Shown piece by piece: positions 31,008 to 40,175 of a stretch of DNA of 64,000 bases; the first letter of the stretch is position 1, and every line of letters starts with the position of its first letter. The DNA is from Chitinophagaceae bacterium (GTDB lineage Bacteria; Bacteroidota; Bacteroidia; Chitinophagales; Chitinophagaceae). The notes under the pieces were generated by a model. It saw nothing but the letters and a program-made list of their open reading frames with translations, was not told where the DNA came from and did not search any database. The translations under genes and the position numbers were made by a program. The DNA is taken from contig JAQBNL010000001.1 in assembly GCA_028288585.1 (NCBI GenBank), forward strand, positions 1-64,000, written 5' to 3'.

Positions 31008-31698
31008 AATGGAAATATTAATAGTAGCTGCTGTATCAATTGCATGCCTGCATACTGTTACCGGGCCTGACCATTACCTTCCATTTATTGCATTATCAAG
31101 ATCACGTGGTTGGTCTTTTTCAAAAACAATTTTCTGGACCATCTTCTGCGGGTGCGGACATGTATGGAGTTCTGTATTACTTGGCCTTGGCGGTGCAGCT
31201 ATAGGCTGGTCCTTATCAAAAGTTTCATTATTTGAAAACATACGCGGCGGTATTGCCGGCTGGTGCATGCTGCTCTTTGGCTTGTGTTACGGCCTTTGGG
31301 GTTTATATCGTGCAAAACAAAATAAAGCGCACAAACATTTTGATATGTATGAAGATGGCGCTATGTATGTTTACGAACATAAGCATGGGCAACCCGTACC
31401 CATGAAAGAACGGCATAAGGTTACGCCCTGGGTAATGTTTATTATTTTTCTCCTGGGGCCTTGTGAGCCTATGATACCGCTGCTTTATTTTCCCGCTGCT
31501 AAAAACTCCTGGTGGGGAATGATGATGCTGGTAATAGTTTATACAGTTTGCACATTGCTAACAATGACAATTATGGTAGTGCTTGGTTATTTTGGAATTG
31601 CATTTATTAAAACTGAAAAACTGGAACGTTACATGCATGCTATCGGCGGGCTGACAGTTTTTATTTGCGGAACAGGAATGATTTTTATGAGCTGGTAG
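30997..31698 (+). CDS. UreH-like/TauE-like integral membrane protein, probable urease-linked nickel transporter
   Basis: Multi-TM protein with HTVTGPDHYLPFIALSRSRGWS; start overlaps the ureD stop by 11 nt (ATG at 30997). Confidence 0.7.
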   Translation: MQGEMEILIVAAVSIACLHTVTGPDHYLPFIALSRSRGWSFSKTIFWTIFCGCGHVWSSVLLGLGGAAIGWSLSKVSLFENIRGGIAGWCMLLFGLCYGLWGLYRAKQNKAHKHFDMYEDGAMYVYEHKHGQPVPMKERHKVTPWVMFIIFLLGPCEPMIPLLYFPAAKNSWWGMMMLVIVYTVCTLLTMTIMVVLGYFGIAFIKTEKLERYMHAIGGLTVFICGTGMIFMSW

Positions 31699-31761
31699 GC
31701 TTTCATTCTTAACCAGGCAGCCTTTCCCATTACTTTCTATAAAAATTTGATATGATTATAG

Positions 31762-31787
31762 GCAACCATCTGCTATACTTATCCGTA
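31762..31787 (+). promoter_or_regulatory. Putative ECF-type promoter P1: GCAACC-N16-CGTA
   Basis: GCAACC(31762-31767)-ATCTGCTATACTTATC-CGTA(31784-31787), 23 nt before the sugar transferase ATG. Confidence 0.7.
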
Positions 31788-31810
31788 TTGAATTGCAAGA
31801 ATGATATTGC

Positions 31811-32578
31811 ATGGATAAAATTTCTTTACCGGGTAATTTTTCTCAATCTTTTCCGGATATATCTTCAAAAGAAGAAAATTTTACAGCTATTAATCCTGTA
31901 AGGATTACCTGTGAGAATATTTATTTAAACAGAGAAAATTTAAATACCCAACTGCCAGGTAGTACAATACCGCTGGAAAACATTTGGAATTTTAGTATAA
32001 AGCGTTGCTTTGATGTTTTACTCTCTCTTATCTTAATTGTATTTATACTTTCATGGCTTATTCCGCTTTTAGCCATATTAATAAAACTGGATTCGCGGGG
32101 GCCCGTTTTCTTTTTGCAAAAAAGAAATAAAAATGGCGGCCGTTTGTTTACCTGTATAAAATTTCGCAGCATGTTTGTAAATAAAGATGCGGATACATTA
32201 GTTGCCTGTGAAAATGATAAAAGAATAACACGGTTTGGAAAATTTCTGCGCAACTACCATGTAGATGAGCTCCCCCAGCTTTTTAATGTGTTAACCGGCG
32301 ATATGTCAATTATTGGCCCCCGCCCACACATGATAAGTGAAAATCTACTATACGGCAACCTGCTTCCGGAGTATACTTACAGGCATACTGTAAAGCCCGG
32401 CATTACCGGGCTCGCTCAATCCCTCGGTAACTTTGGTTCCACTAACAGCCTGGAAAAAGTAAAGGAAAGAGTGCGCCTTGATATCCTGTATATAAATAAA
32501 TGGTCTTTGGGTATGGATATAAAAATTCTATTCCGCACCTCATTAATAATGTTAGGCTTTGCGGAGATTAATAAATAA
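31811..32578 (+). CDS. Undecaprenyl-phosphate sugar phosphotransferase (bacterial sugar transferase family)
   Basis: KRCFDVLLSLILIVFIL, GPVFFLQKRNKNGGRLFTCIKFRSM, RFGKFLRNYHVDELPQLFNVLTGDMSIIGPRPH, KPGITGLAQ. Confidence 0.93.
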   Translation: MDKISLPGNFSQSFPDISSKEENFTAINPVRITCENIYLNRENLNTQLPGSTIPLENIWNFSIKRCFDVLLSLILIVFILSWLIPLLAILIKLDSRGPVFFLQKRNKNGGRLFTCIKFRSMFVNKDADTLVACENDKRITRFGKFLRNYHVDELPQLFNVLTGDMSIIGPRPHMISENLLYGNLLPEYTYRHTVKPGITGLAQSLGNFGSTNSLEKVKERVRLDILYINKWSLGMDIKILFRTSLIMLGFAEINK

Positions 32579-32619
32579 CAATTTTTTACCCGGATTTATA
32601 TCATATTCAATGAAAATAA

Positions 32620-34281
32620 TTGAAGCAGACTATAAAAAATATTCTTACAATTCTCACACAAAAAGAAAAAAAGAAATTTTTTAAGCTTGTTATATTTGAT
32701 GTTATTATCAGTGCATCGGATATATTATTTTTAATTGCGCTGCTGTTTGTTATAAACTTCTATACCCAGTCACATCATTCACTAAAATTTTCAAAATTTC
32801 CTTATAACACTTTTGAGAGATACCCGCTCCTGTTGATAACAGCCTTCTTTATTTTATTCAGCATAAAAAACCTGTGTGGGTTTTTTATTTTCAGTATGCA
32901 GTATAAGTTTGTATATGGAGTGGCATCCAGGCTGTCAAAAAATAAATTATTACATTACCTGGAAGGAAGTTACAGCGATTATATTAATGTTGATTCCGCA
33001 GTTTACACACGCAAAATAAGTCAGCAACCAATTGAATTCAGCCACTATGTATTAAGAGGGCTGCAACAAATTATCAGCCAGGCAGTATTAATTTTCTTTA
33101 CCGTTATTGCTGTAATTATTTTTAATATAATATTATTTCCCCTGCTTTTTCTTATACTGGTACCGCCAATATTTTTGCTTGCCCTAATAATGAAAAAGAA
33201 ACTCAGTGCTTCCCGTATTTTAGGTAAAAGCACCAGTGAGAAAGCAATTCAACATTTAAAGGAAGCTTTGGCAGGCTTTATCGAAAGCAATATTTATGGC
33301 AAAAGAGATTTCTTTACAGGGAGGTATCATAAGTTCCAGTCAAAACTAAACAGCTATCTTTCTGAACAGCAGGTTATACAAAATTTACCACCACGCTTAA
33401 TTGAAGTTTTTGCAATTTTTGGATTATTACTGCTGGTACTACTAAATTCTTACCTCACAAACTCACAAACAATTACAGTAATAACTATTGGAGCTTTTAT
33501 GGCAGCGGCTTATAAAATAATTCCCGGCATTGTAAAAATTTTAAACAGCATGAGCCAGATAAAAACGTATTCATATACCACTGCTGATTTGTTGAAGGAT
33601 ACAGATTGTAAAATACAACAACGCCCCAATACGGGAGCCATACATTCAATAGAATTTGCTAAAGTATGCTTTGGATATGAAAAGAAAGCAGTAGTAAATA
33701 ATTTTTGTTTAACAGTGAATAAAGGAGATTTTATTGGCATCGCTGGCAGGTCAGGAAAAGGAAAAACAACATTAATAAATCTATTGCTTGGCTTTTTAAC
33801 CCCTTCCAAAGGGAATATTCTTATTAATAATATTTCAACAAAAGATACAGACAGGAAAAAATACTGGGGGCGTATTTCGTATGTAAAGCAATCCGCATTC
33901 CTTGTTCACGATTCTATTTTAAAAAACATTACGCTTGAAGAAAATGAATATGACAGTAAAAAATTTGCCCAGGTAATATCAGTTACCGGCGTTGATGAGT
34001 TGATAAATACTCCAGGCAATGTTTTGAATATAAATATAACAGAAGATGGAAAAAATATCAGCGGCGGCCAGCGCCAGAGAATTATTCTTGCCAGGGCCTT
34101 GTATAAAGATTTCGACCTTCTTATTTTGGATGAACCTTTTAACGAGCTTGACGGGGAAGCTGAAGAGCAGCTATTAAGACATCTTCAACAAATATCGGGA
34201 GAAGGCAAAACGGTTGTGCTTATCACGCATAATAAAACAGCACTTTCTTTTTGCAATAAGAAAATTAACCTAGATGAATAG
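32620..34281 (+). CDS. ABC transporter, fused permease/ATPase (TTG start as given by the track)
   Basis: Multi-TM N-terminus; Walker A GRSGKGKTTL, signature ISGGQRQRIILARAL, Walker B LLILDEPFNELDG. Confidence 0.9.
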   Translation: MKQTIKNILTILTQKEKKKFFKLVIFDVIISASDILFLIALLFVINFYTQSHHSLKFSKFPYNTFERYPLLLITAFFILFSIKNLCGFFIFSMQYKFVYGVASRLSKNKLLHYLEGSYSDYINVDSAVYTRKISQQPIEFSHYVLRGLQQIISQAVLIFFTVIAVIIFNIILFPLLFLILVPPIFLLALIMKKKLSASRILGKSTSEKAIQHLKEALAGFIESNIYGKRDFFTGRYHKFQSKLNSYLSEQQVIQNLPPRLIEVFAIFGLLLLVLLNSYLTNSQTITVITIGAFMAAAYKIIPGIVKILNSMSQIKTYSYTTADLLKDTDCKIQQRPNTGAIHSIEFAKVCFGYEKKAVVNNFCLTVNKGDFIGIAGRSGKGKTTLINLLLGFLTPSKGNILINNISTKDTDRKKYWGRISYVKQSAFLVHDSILKNITLEENEYDSKKFAQVISVTGVDELINTPGNVLNINITEDGKNISGGQRQRIILARALYKDFDLLILDEPFNELDGEAEEQLLRHLQQISGEGKTVVLITHNKTALSFCNKKINLDE

Positions 34282-35329
34282 TGCCTCCAACACATTGATA
34301 ATTCTTACTCCCGGGTTTCCTGCAAATGAAGCAGACACAACCTGTCTTCCACCACAGCAAATACTTGTAAAAGCTTTAAACAAAATTTATCCCCACCTGG
34401 ATATTATTATTTTAACGTTCGAATATCCTTTTTTTAAAGGCACCTATAAATGGAATAACAATACCATTATTAGTTTCAACGGATGGAAAAAAGGAAAGGT
34501 TTCTAAATTACTGGTATGGTATTCTGCCTGGAGAACATTGAAAAAAATAAAAAAGGAAAATAATATTGTTGGGATAATTAGTTTTTGGTCAGGTGAATGT
34601 GCATTGATAGGAAAATACTTTGCGAAGCTTCACAGGATAAAACAATACACCTGGATACTGGGACAGGATGCAAAAAAAGGCAATAAATATTTTTCATTAA
34701 TCAAACCTTCTGCTGATAGCCTGGTTGCGGTGTCTGATGGTATTGCTGAAGAAGTTTTTAAAAATTATACTGTTAAACCGGCGCATGTTATTCCAATCGG
34801 GATTGATGTTTCAATGTTTACACAGCGCCAATATAAACGGGATATTGATGTATTGGGCGCAGGCTCATTTATCAAATTAAAAAGGTATGATTTGTTTATA
34901 CAGGTTATAAGTGAACTTATTTTCGATTTCCCTGGAATAAATGCACTCGCCTGCGGAAAGGGGGATGAAAAGGATAAACTGCAGAACCTTATCCATGATT
35001 TAAATCTACAAAACAATGTAAAATTAACCGGTGAAGTAGGTCATCTGGAAGTAATCCACCTGATGCAGCGGGCAAAAATTTTTCTCCATACATCATCTTA
35101 TGAAGGTTTTGGCTCAGTGTGTTCCGAAGCTTTGTATGCAGGCTGTCATGTAATTAGTTTTTGCAAACCAATGAAGAAGAATATTGAACACTGGCATATA
35201 GTTAATTCCAAAGAGGAGATGATAAAAAAGGTATGTGACATTTTAAAGGATTCTCATATAGAACATAACCCGGTATTATTTTGCCCGGTAGAAAATACGG
35301 CAAAATCATTTATGGAGCTATGTAGATAA
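34274..35329 (+). CDS. Glycosyltransferase family 4-like
   Basis: VSDGIAEEVFKNYTVKPAHVIPIGIDVSMF and HLMQRAKIFLHTSSYEGFGSVCSEALYAGCHVIS. Confidence 0.87.
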   Translation: MNSASNTLIILTPGFPANEADTTCLPPQQILVKALNKIYPHLDIIILTFEYPFFKGTYKWNNNTIISFNGWKKGKVSKLLVWYSAWRTLKKIKKENNIVGIISFWSGECALIGKYFAKLHRIKQYTWILGQDAKKGNKYFSLIKPSADSLVAVSDGIAEEVFKNYTVKPAHVIPIGIDVSMFTQRQYKRDIDVLGAGSFIKLKRYDLFIQVISELIFDFPGINALACGKGDEKDKLQNLIHDLNLQNNVKLTGEVGHLEVIHLMQRAKIFLHTSSYEGFGSVCSEALYAGCHVISFCKPMKKNIEHWHIVNSKEEMIKKVCDILKDSHIEHNPVLFCPVENTAKSFMELCR

Positions 35330-36412
35330 AAGTGAAGTAAAACGTTTTGCAATTGCACCGGGAGAAAGATTTTCTTTAAAATATATTTCTACATCGGCAG
35401 ACAATTTATTTTTATCAATCGTGGCAGTCGTTAATAATTTTTCAAAAAAATTATCTGTATTACCAGCCTCATAATACAATCCATATTTCCCTTTCTCAAT
35501 TACTTTTAACGCTGCAGGAATTGTAGTAACTATAGGTATACAGCCGCACGACATGGCTTCTAACAATGCAATACTGCCACCTTCTTTATGGCTTCCTGAA
35601 ATGTAAAAATCTGCTGCACTATACCATGTAGCCAGTTCATGATGCGGAATGTGACCATGAAGAAAAACTGATTGGCTGAGCAATGGATTTCCCCTAATTA
35701 TTTTTTCCATTTCCGGTAACAGTTCTTCGGTTTGATAAATCATGTGTAACCGGGCTGAAGGATTGCCAGGTAAATATTTTTCAAATCCATTCAAAACGGT
35801 TAATGGGTCTTTATTTTTTTCCAGCCTTCCAACCCATAAAAAATTTGTAAACCCGCTCATCAAAAGTTGCCGCTTACTTTGTTCTTTATCAAGCCGTGAA
35901 AAATAGCTGGAGTTTGCAGGTATCTCGTAGCATTTATTTTTATTGCTTATAATTTTTGCGTCCAGCCATTCAGCTGCGTTTCCCATGGAAGTAAAATGAT
36001 ACGCATCAACATATTTACCTGCTATCTTTTGCAAAACTTTTTTGAAACCTGTGGATGGCTTGTCAGCATGATGTTCCAAAATAATCTTTACTTTTTCCCC
36101 TAAGCGCCATCTTAACTGTATTACCTGTAATGGAAAATGAAACCCGGGAACCACTACTACGTCTGGATTTAGTTGTTTAATAAAGGAATGGAACCGCCGG
36201 GGAAAATGGAATTTTTTGTTTGGCTCCAAAAAGTAATATTGCACACCATTGCAAACATAATTTCCGGTATATCCAATTTGCCCAACATAGCTAACTGTAT
36301 TATTATGGCTGAGAGCCTCCATGATAACTGCAGATGGTTTGATTCTATTAACCCATTGCCGGGGGGAAGTATATCCTGGTAAATAATTATAGCTGATAAA
36401 AACTATTTTCAT
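35318..36412 (-). CDS. Glycosyltransferase family 4-like
   Basis: FLWVGRLEKNKDPLTVLNGFEKYLPG, WYSAADFYISGSHKEGGSIALLEAMSCGCIPIVT; likely start MKIVFISYNYLPGYTSPRQW. Confidence 0.87.
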   Translation of the reverse strand: MKIVFISYNYLPGYTSPRQWVNRIKPSAVIMEALSHNNTVSYVGQIGYTGNYVCNGVQYYFLEPNKKFHFPRRFHSFIKQLNPDVVVVPGFHFPLQVIQLRWRLGEKVKIILEHHADKPSTGFKKVLQKIAGKYVDAYHFTSMGNAAEWLDAKIISNKNKCYEIPANSSYFSRLDKEQSKRQLLMSGFTNFLWVGRLEKNKDPLTVLNGFEKYLPGNPSARLHMIYQTEELLPEMEKIIRGNPLLSQSVFLHGHIPHHELATWYSAADFYISGSHKEGGSIALLEAMSCGCIPIVTTIPAALKVIEKGKYGLYYEAGNTDNFFEKLLTTATIDKNKLSADVEIYFKENLSPGAIAKRFTSLLST

Positions 36413-36486
36413 AAAGAGAAATATCAACAATCAACGACTGTTACGAAAATACGATATAAACAATCGCTAATTTTACGGGATACATT

Positions 36487-37206
36487 ATGCCTCACAATTC
36501 TGCTGATAATTATTCTTTGACCTCCGAAAAAAATATTTTTTATTATGATATGATTGCTGCTGAGTATAACCAGTTATTGGATAAGGAAGATTTTAATAAA
36601 GAAGTTAGAAAAGAGATGTCAGAAAAATTTAGAAGCATTGTAACACCCGGCTTAGTGCTCGATTTTGGCGGAGGAACAGGGAAAGACCTGGATTGGTTAA
36701 CAGGCAATAATTACCAGGTTATTTTTTGTGAGCCCTCAAAAGGAATGAGAGAACATGCTATCAGTTACGAACAAAATATTTTACATAGCAGCCGGATAAC
36801 TTTTTTGGATGATACTAAAACCAATTTTTTGGAATGGAATACGCAATCTCCATTTTTGCAGGTAGATGCAGTGCTCGCCAACTTCGCAGTTATTAATTGT
36901 ATCCCAAATATTGATTTGTTATTCAAAAAAATTTCTTCGGTCATTAAGCCCGGCGGGCATGTTGTAGCGCTGGTTCTTAAAAATGATTTTAAAAAATTGC
37001 TGCGCTCAAATTTTAGAAATGTTTTAAAAGCCTTTCTTTATAAGAAACCGGTTACCGTGCAGGTTCAATATAAACAGCATGTGCAAACAGTTTATCTTTA
37101 TACGATGAAAGAAATTAAAAAAGCATCTAACAAATATTTTGATTTTCGCAGCGCTGAAACAATGGGTACATCAGGGTTTTGTTTGATTCACTTAACTGGA
37201 AAATGA
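36487..37206 (+). CDS. Class I SAM-dependent methyltransferase
   Basis: LVLDFGGGTGKDLDWL, VDAVLANFAVINCIPNIDLLFKKISSVIKPGGHVVAL. Confidence 0.83.
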   Translation: MPHNSADNYSLTSEKNIFYYDMIAAEYNQLLDKEDFNKEVRKEMSEKFRSIVTPGLVLDFGGGTGKDLDWLTGNNYQVIFCEPSKGMREHAISYEQNILHSSRITFLDDTKTNFLEWNTQSPFLQVDAVLANFAVINCIPNIDLLFKKISSVIKPGGHVVALVLKNDFKKLLRSNFRNVLKAFLYKKPVTVQVQYKQHVQTVYLYTMKEIKKASNKYFDFRSAETMGTSGFCLIHLTGK

Positions 37207-38138
37207 AGTCTCTGCTAAAGAAAATATTATTTGGAGATACGGCAGTAACCGAATATTCAACAATAACAATTGCAGGAGATATAAAGGAAAAAGCATACCT
37301 GCAAACTGCCTGCCAGGCTATTGATATTTCTACTGTTCACTGGCTGCTCTGCCTTGAACCCATAGTGATTGGTATATGGTTACAAAATCCGGAAGAAATA
37401 AAAGCGCTAAACACAAGTACAAGGCTTAAAATAATTTTTACTGATTCGGCAGGTGTAAATAAAAATACTACTGCCGTATTGGAGCTTCATCTGTTTAACA
37501 GCATTGAAGAAAATAATGGAACGCTTTTTTTGCTTAAGCTCACAAAATGCAAATTGCATCACCTCAATTTTATAAAAACACGTTTATTATTTTCCCGCTA
37601 TTATAAAAAGCCCGGTTTATCATTTAAGAAATTTAAATCATTAGTAGCCGGGTATAGCTATCCAAGAAAAGTAAGAATAGTGTCTTTTAAAGAAGAGAGT
37701 TATTATAATATTTTTCCAATGGACCTGGTGGGAGATATAAGCCACGTGAATCGATTTGTATTTGGACTAAGGCATACCAATATTGCACTTTCAAAGATTA
37801 TTGCCGCCGGCAAGCTTGTAATATCAGAGATATCTTATGAACATAAAAATATTATTTATCAATTGGGTAAGCATCATGGCGCCAGTCCGCCTTTAATTGG
37901 TGACCTGCCTTTTAAAGTGAGACAAACCAAAACCTATGGTTTTTATATTCCTGAATTTCCAGACAGCTATAAGGAGATTAAAATTCTTAAAACGCTCAAT
38001 TTAGGAAGTCATATGCTTATGTGGGGAGAAGTTATTAATGAAGAAGTATTAAAACCTCTTTTACCCGGTTTGTATCATATTCACTTTTTGCAATACCTGC
38101 ACCAGCAGGCAAAAGGATTTAACTATCCTTTGGTGTAA
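37203..38138 (+). CDS. Flavin-reductase-like (FMN split-barrel) protein, tentative
   Basis: YPRKVRIVSFKEESYYNIFPMDLVGDISHVNRFVFGLRHTNIALSKIIAAGKLVISE resembles flavin reductase-like domains; no close family recognised. ATG at 37203 overlaps the upstream stop. Confidence 0.45.
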   Translation: MKSLLKKILFGDTAVTEYSTITIAGDIKEKAYLQTACQAIDISTVHWLLCLEPIVIGIWLQNPEEIKALNTSTRLKIIFTDSAGVNKNTTAVLELHLFNSIEENNGTLFLLKLTKCKLHHLNFIKTRLLFSRYYKKPGLSFKKFKSLVAGYSYPRKVRIVSFKEESYYNIFPMDLVGDISHVNRFVFGLRHTNIALSKIIAAGKLVISEISYEHKNIIYQLGKHHGASPPLIGDLPFKVRQTKTYGFYIPEFPDSYKEIKILKTLNLGSHMLMWGEVINEEVLKPLLPGLYHIHFLQYLHQQAKGFNYPLV

Positions 38139-39298
38139 CTGGAAAATAAAGCAGGGGTATTGATGGGAAATATGGCTCTTGAATTAAAACTTTTAATATC
38201 CTTTATGAGCTTAGGTAAATTTCCCTGCACGTATTTATAAGCACCGTTAATTTCTATTTTAAAAAAATCTCTGAAAGCAAAATTTATTTCTTTTAACTGT
38301 GGGTACAGGCTTTCATCAAAAAGACGAATATTTCCTCTCTGTATCACCATAAGAATACTTTCAGGATTTACAGAGTAAAAGGAATTAAAGGAATTGTTTG
38401 CAAGCGTAACCACTATATCGGCATCCATTTTATTTTCAATAATCCCGGAATCGAGATTCCATATGGACGCAGGGATTGAAGTAACCATTTCAAAAAGTTC
38501 CGTATCATTTACAAGTCCCAATTCTCTTGCCTTTCGTAAATGGTCCCATATATTCCAGTTACTGGTTAATGTAGAATCAGTTCCAAAACACACCTGGGTT
38601 CGTTGTTTTAACCCGGCTACCCGTGCTGTTTTTTTTAATAAAAAATCATTTGACTGGGGACACCAAACCAATGCTTCAAATTTTGCCGCCTGTTCTTCGC
38701 TCATTGCAACACCGTGTATGGCTATTAATTTCCTGTTTAAAAAATTATATTTTATAAGTTCATCAATCTCATTATTTGCGTTAACCGTTGTTCCCTCTCC
38801 TGCATGAATAACACAAGGTTTATTTTTTTTAAGAGGATTATTAAGTTTTAGCTTCCAGTATTTTTCAAATTCTACTGAATGTAAGTTTTGCGTTTTTTGT
38901 AAAACATTAATCAGCGGCTTATTTATCTGCAAATATTTACCATGATTTACAACTGTTGTAACACCTGCTAAAAGATTTTTGTAAATCCCCCATTCAATTC
39001 TCAGTGGTTCCGGAATCTTTAAGACTTCAATAATTTCAGTTTTATACGTTTGCAGAATTGTATTTCCCCATTCAATATAACTCTCATATACCCGGTTACC
39101 CATTTGTGGAAAGCAATTAAAATCTAAATGGTCATGCGAATTAATAAGCCCGGGAAAAGCCAGCGCTTTATCAAAGTGCAATTGAAACGCATCGTCACTA
39201 CTATTTAAAACATTTGCTACAGCAACAATCTTTTCGCCGGTAATATTTATGCTGACTGCTTCATCACTGTTAAGAAGGCATACATTATTTAATACCAT
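38123..39298 (-). CDS. Amidohydrolase-superfamily metal-dependent hydrolase
   Basis: FPGLINSHDHLDFN, VIHAGEGT, LIAIHGVAMSEEQ, CFGTDSTLTSNWNIWDHLRKAREL. Confidence 0.82.
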   Translation of the reverse strand: MVLNNVCLLNSDEAVSINITGEKIVAVANVLNSSDDAFQLHFDKALAFPGLINSHDHLDFNCFPQMGNRVYESYIEWGNTILQTYKTEIIEVLKIPEPLRIEWGIYKNLLAGVTTVVNHGKYLQINKPLINVLQKTQNLHSVEFEKYWKLKLNNPLKKNKPCVIHAGEGTTVNANNEIDELIKYNFLNRKLIAIHGVAMSEEQAAKFEALVWCPQSNDFLLKKTARVAGLKQRTQVCFGTDSTLTSNWNIWDHLRKARELGLVNDTELFEMVTSIPASIWNLDSGIIENKMDADIVVTLANNSFNSFYSVNPESILMVIQRGNIRLFDESLYPQLKEINFAFRDFFKIEINGAYKYVQGNLPKLIKDIKSFNSRAIFPINTPALFSSYTKG

Positions 39299-40037
39299 TG
39301 ATTCGTTTTAAATGCATTCCATAAATAACGGGCATGCCTTTAAACTTTTCAAAAACATGCAGGGCTTTTTGTTTTGTATAATATTCTTTCACTGAATCAT
39401 CCACATATCTTTCCTCCTCCCTTTGAACAGTAAGCCCGTTTTTATAAAAAATTTTTTTTATTGTATCCGGCGGGTGAATATAATTGGTAACATAAAAATG
39501 CTTTTGTTCATGGGTAAAACTTCTCCTCCCCCCTTTTGCCAAGATACCAGGATGAAAATCCGTAATGATTATTTCGCCATCATTTTTTAATATTCTGCAC
39601 CAGGCATTTAGCGCTTCCTCAATATTTTTAATATGGGCAATCGTCAGCGTGCAAATAATAATATCATAGGAAGCGCCAGGTATATCTTTAAAAAGATTAT
39701 CGGTAATGCAGGTGGTTACAGATTGCGGAAATTTTTGTTTCAATACAGCAAGCATTCCGGCAGAAATATCAAACCCGGTTAATTGTGCAGGACCACCAGC
39801 ATAAATTTTTTTCCAGTGCCTGCCTGTGCCGCAACCGATATCAGCAACTGATTTATTTTTTACAGCCAGGTTATTAACCAGTTTAGAAAATATTATCTCA
39901 TCCAAATCCAACATCAGGTTTCCGGGCTGGTTATCATAAGTATCTGACCATAAATTATAGGCCTCCCCCGGGTTTTTTTCTACAGCAAAACCATTATTGC
40001 CGGTAATTAGTTTTTTAAGGCTGGTAAGTGCCTGCAT
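39285..40037 (-). CDS. Class I SAM-dependent methyltransferase
   Basis: SVADIGCGTGRHWKKI, YDIIICTLTIAHIKNIEEALNAWCRILKNDGEIIITDFHP; overlaps the amidohydrolase start. Confidence 0.88.
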   Translation of the reverse strand: MQALTSLKKLITGNNGFAVEKNPGEAYNLWSDTYDNQPGNLMLDLDEIIFSKLVNNLAVKNKSVADIGCGTGRHWKKIYAGGPAQLTGFDISAGMLAVLKQKFPQSVTTCITDNLFKDIPGASYDIIICTLTIAHIKNIEEALNAWCRILKNDGEIIITDFHPGILAKGGRRSFTHEQKHFYVTNYIHPPDTIKKIFYKNGLTVQREEERYVDDSVKEYYTKQKALHVFEKFKGMPVIYGMHLKRINGIK

Positions 40038-40064
40038 AAATTCAATAAGATTTATTCATATACA

Positions 40065-40089
40065 TACGGGCTGCATGTAAAATGGTTGT
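40065..40089 (-). promoter_or_regulatory. Near-match ECF-type promoter P5: ACAACC-N15-CGTA on the minus strand
   Basis: Minus strand ACAACC-ATTTTACATGCAGCC-CGTA, 27 nt before the methyltransferase ATG. Confidence 0.45.
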
Positions 40090-40102
40090 GCGTTAAACGC
40101 AC
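40088..40102. repeat. Perfect interrupted palindrome GTGCGTT-A-AACGCAC between divergent promoters
   Basis: 7-bp arms around one central base; lies between P5 (minus) and P2 (plus). Confidence 0.6.
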
Positions 40103-40110
40103 TTTTAAAG

Positions 40111-40136
40111 GCAACCTATAGTCATTAAAAGTCGTA
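40111..40136 (+). promoter_or_regulatory. Putative ECF-type promoter P2: GCAACC-N16-CGTA
   Basis: GCAACC(40111-40116)-TATAGTCATTAAAAGT-CGTA(40133-40136), 39 nt before the radical SAM ATG. Confidence 0.7.
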
Positions 40137-40175
40137 TTTACAGATAACAGAACTTATAACCCTGGCTTAAAGAAC

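Noticed and set aside
36413-36486. Possible additional GCAACC-N16-CGTA copy between the minus GT and plus methyltransferase
   Set aside because: Only weak resemblance (TCAACG-N15-CGAT on plus); not counted as a match.
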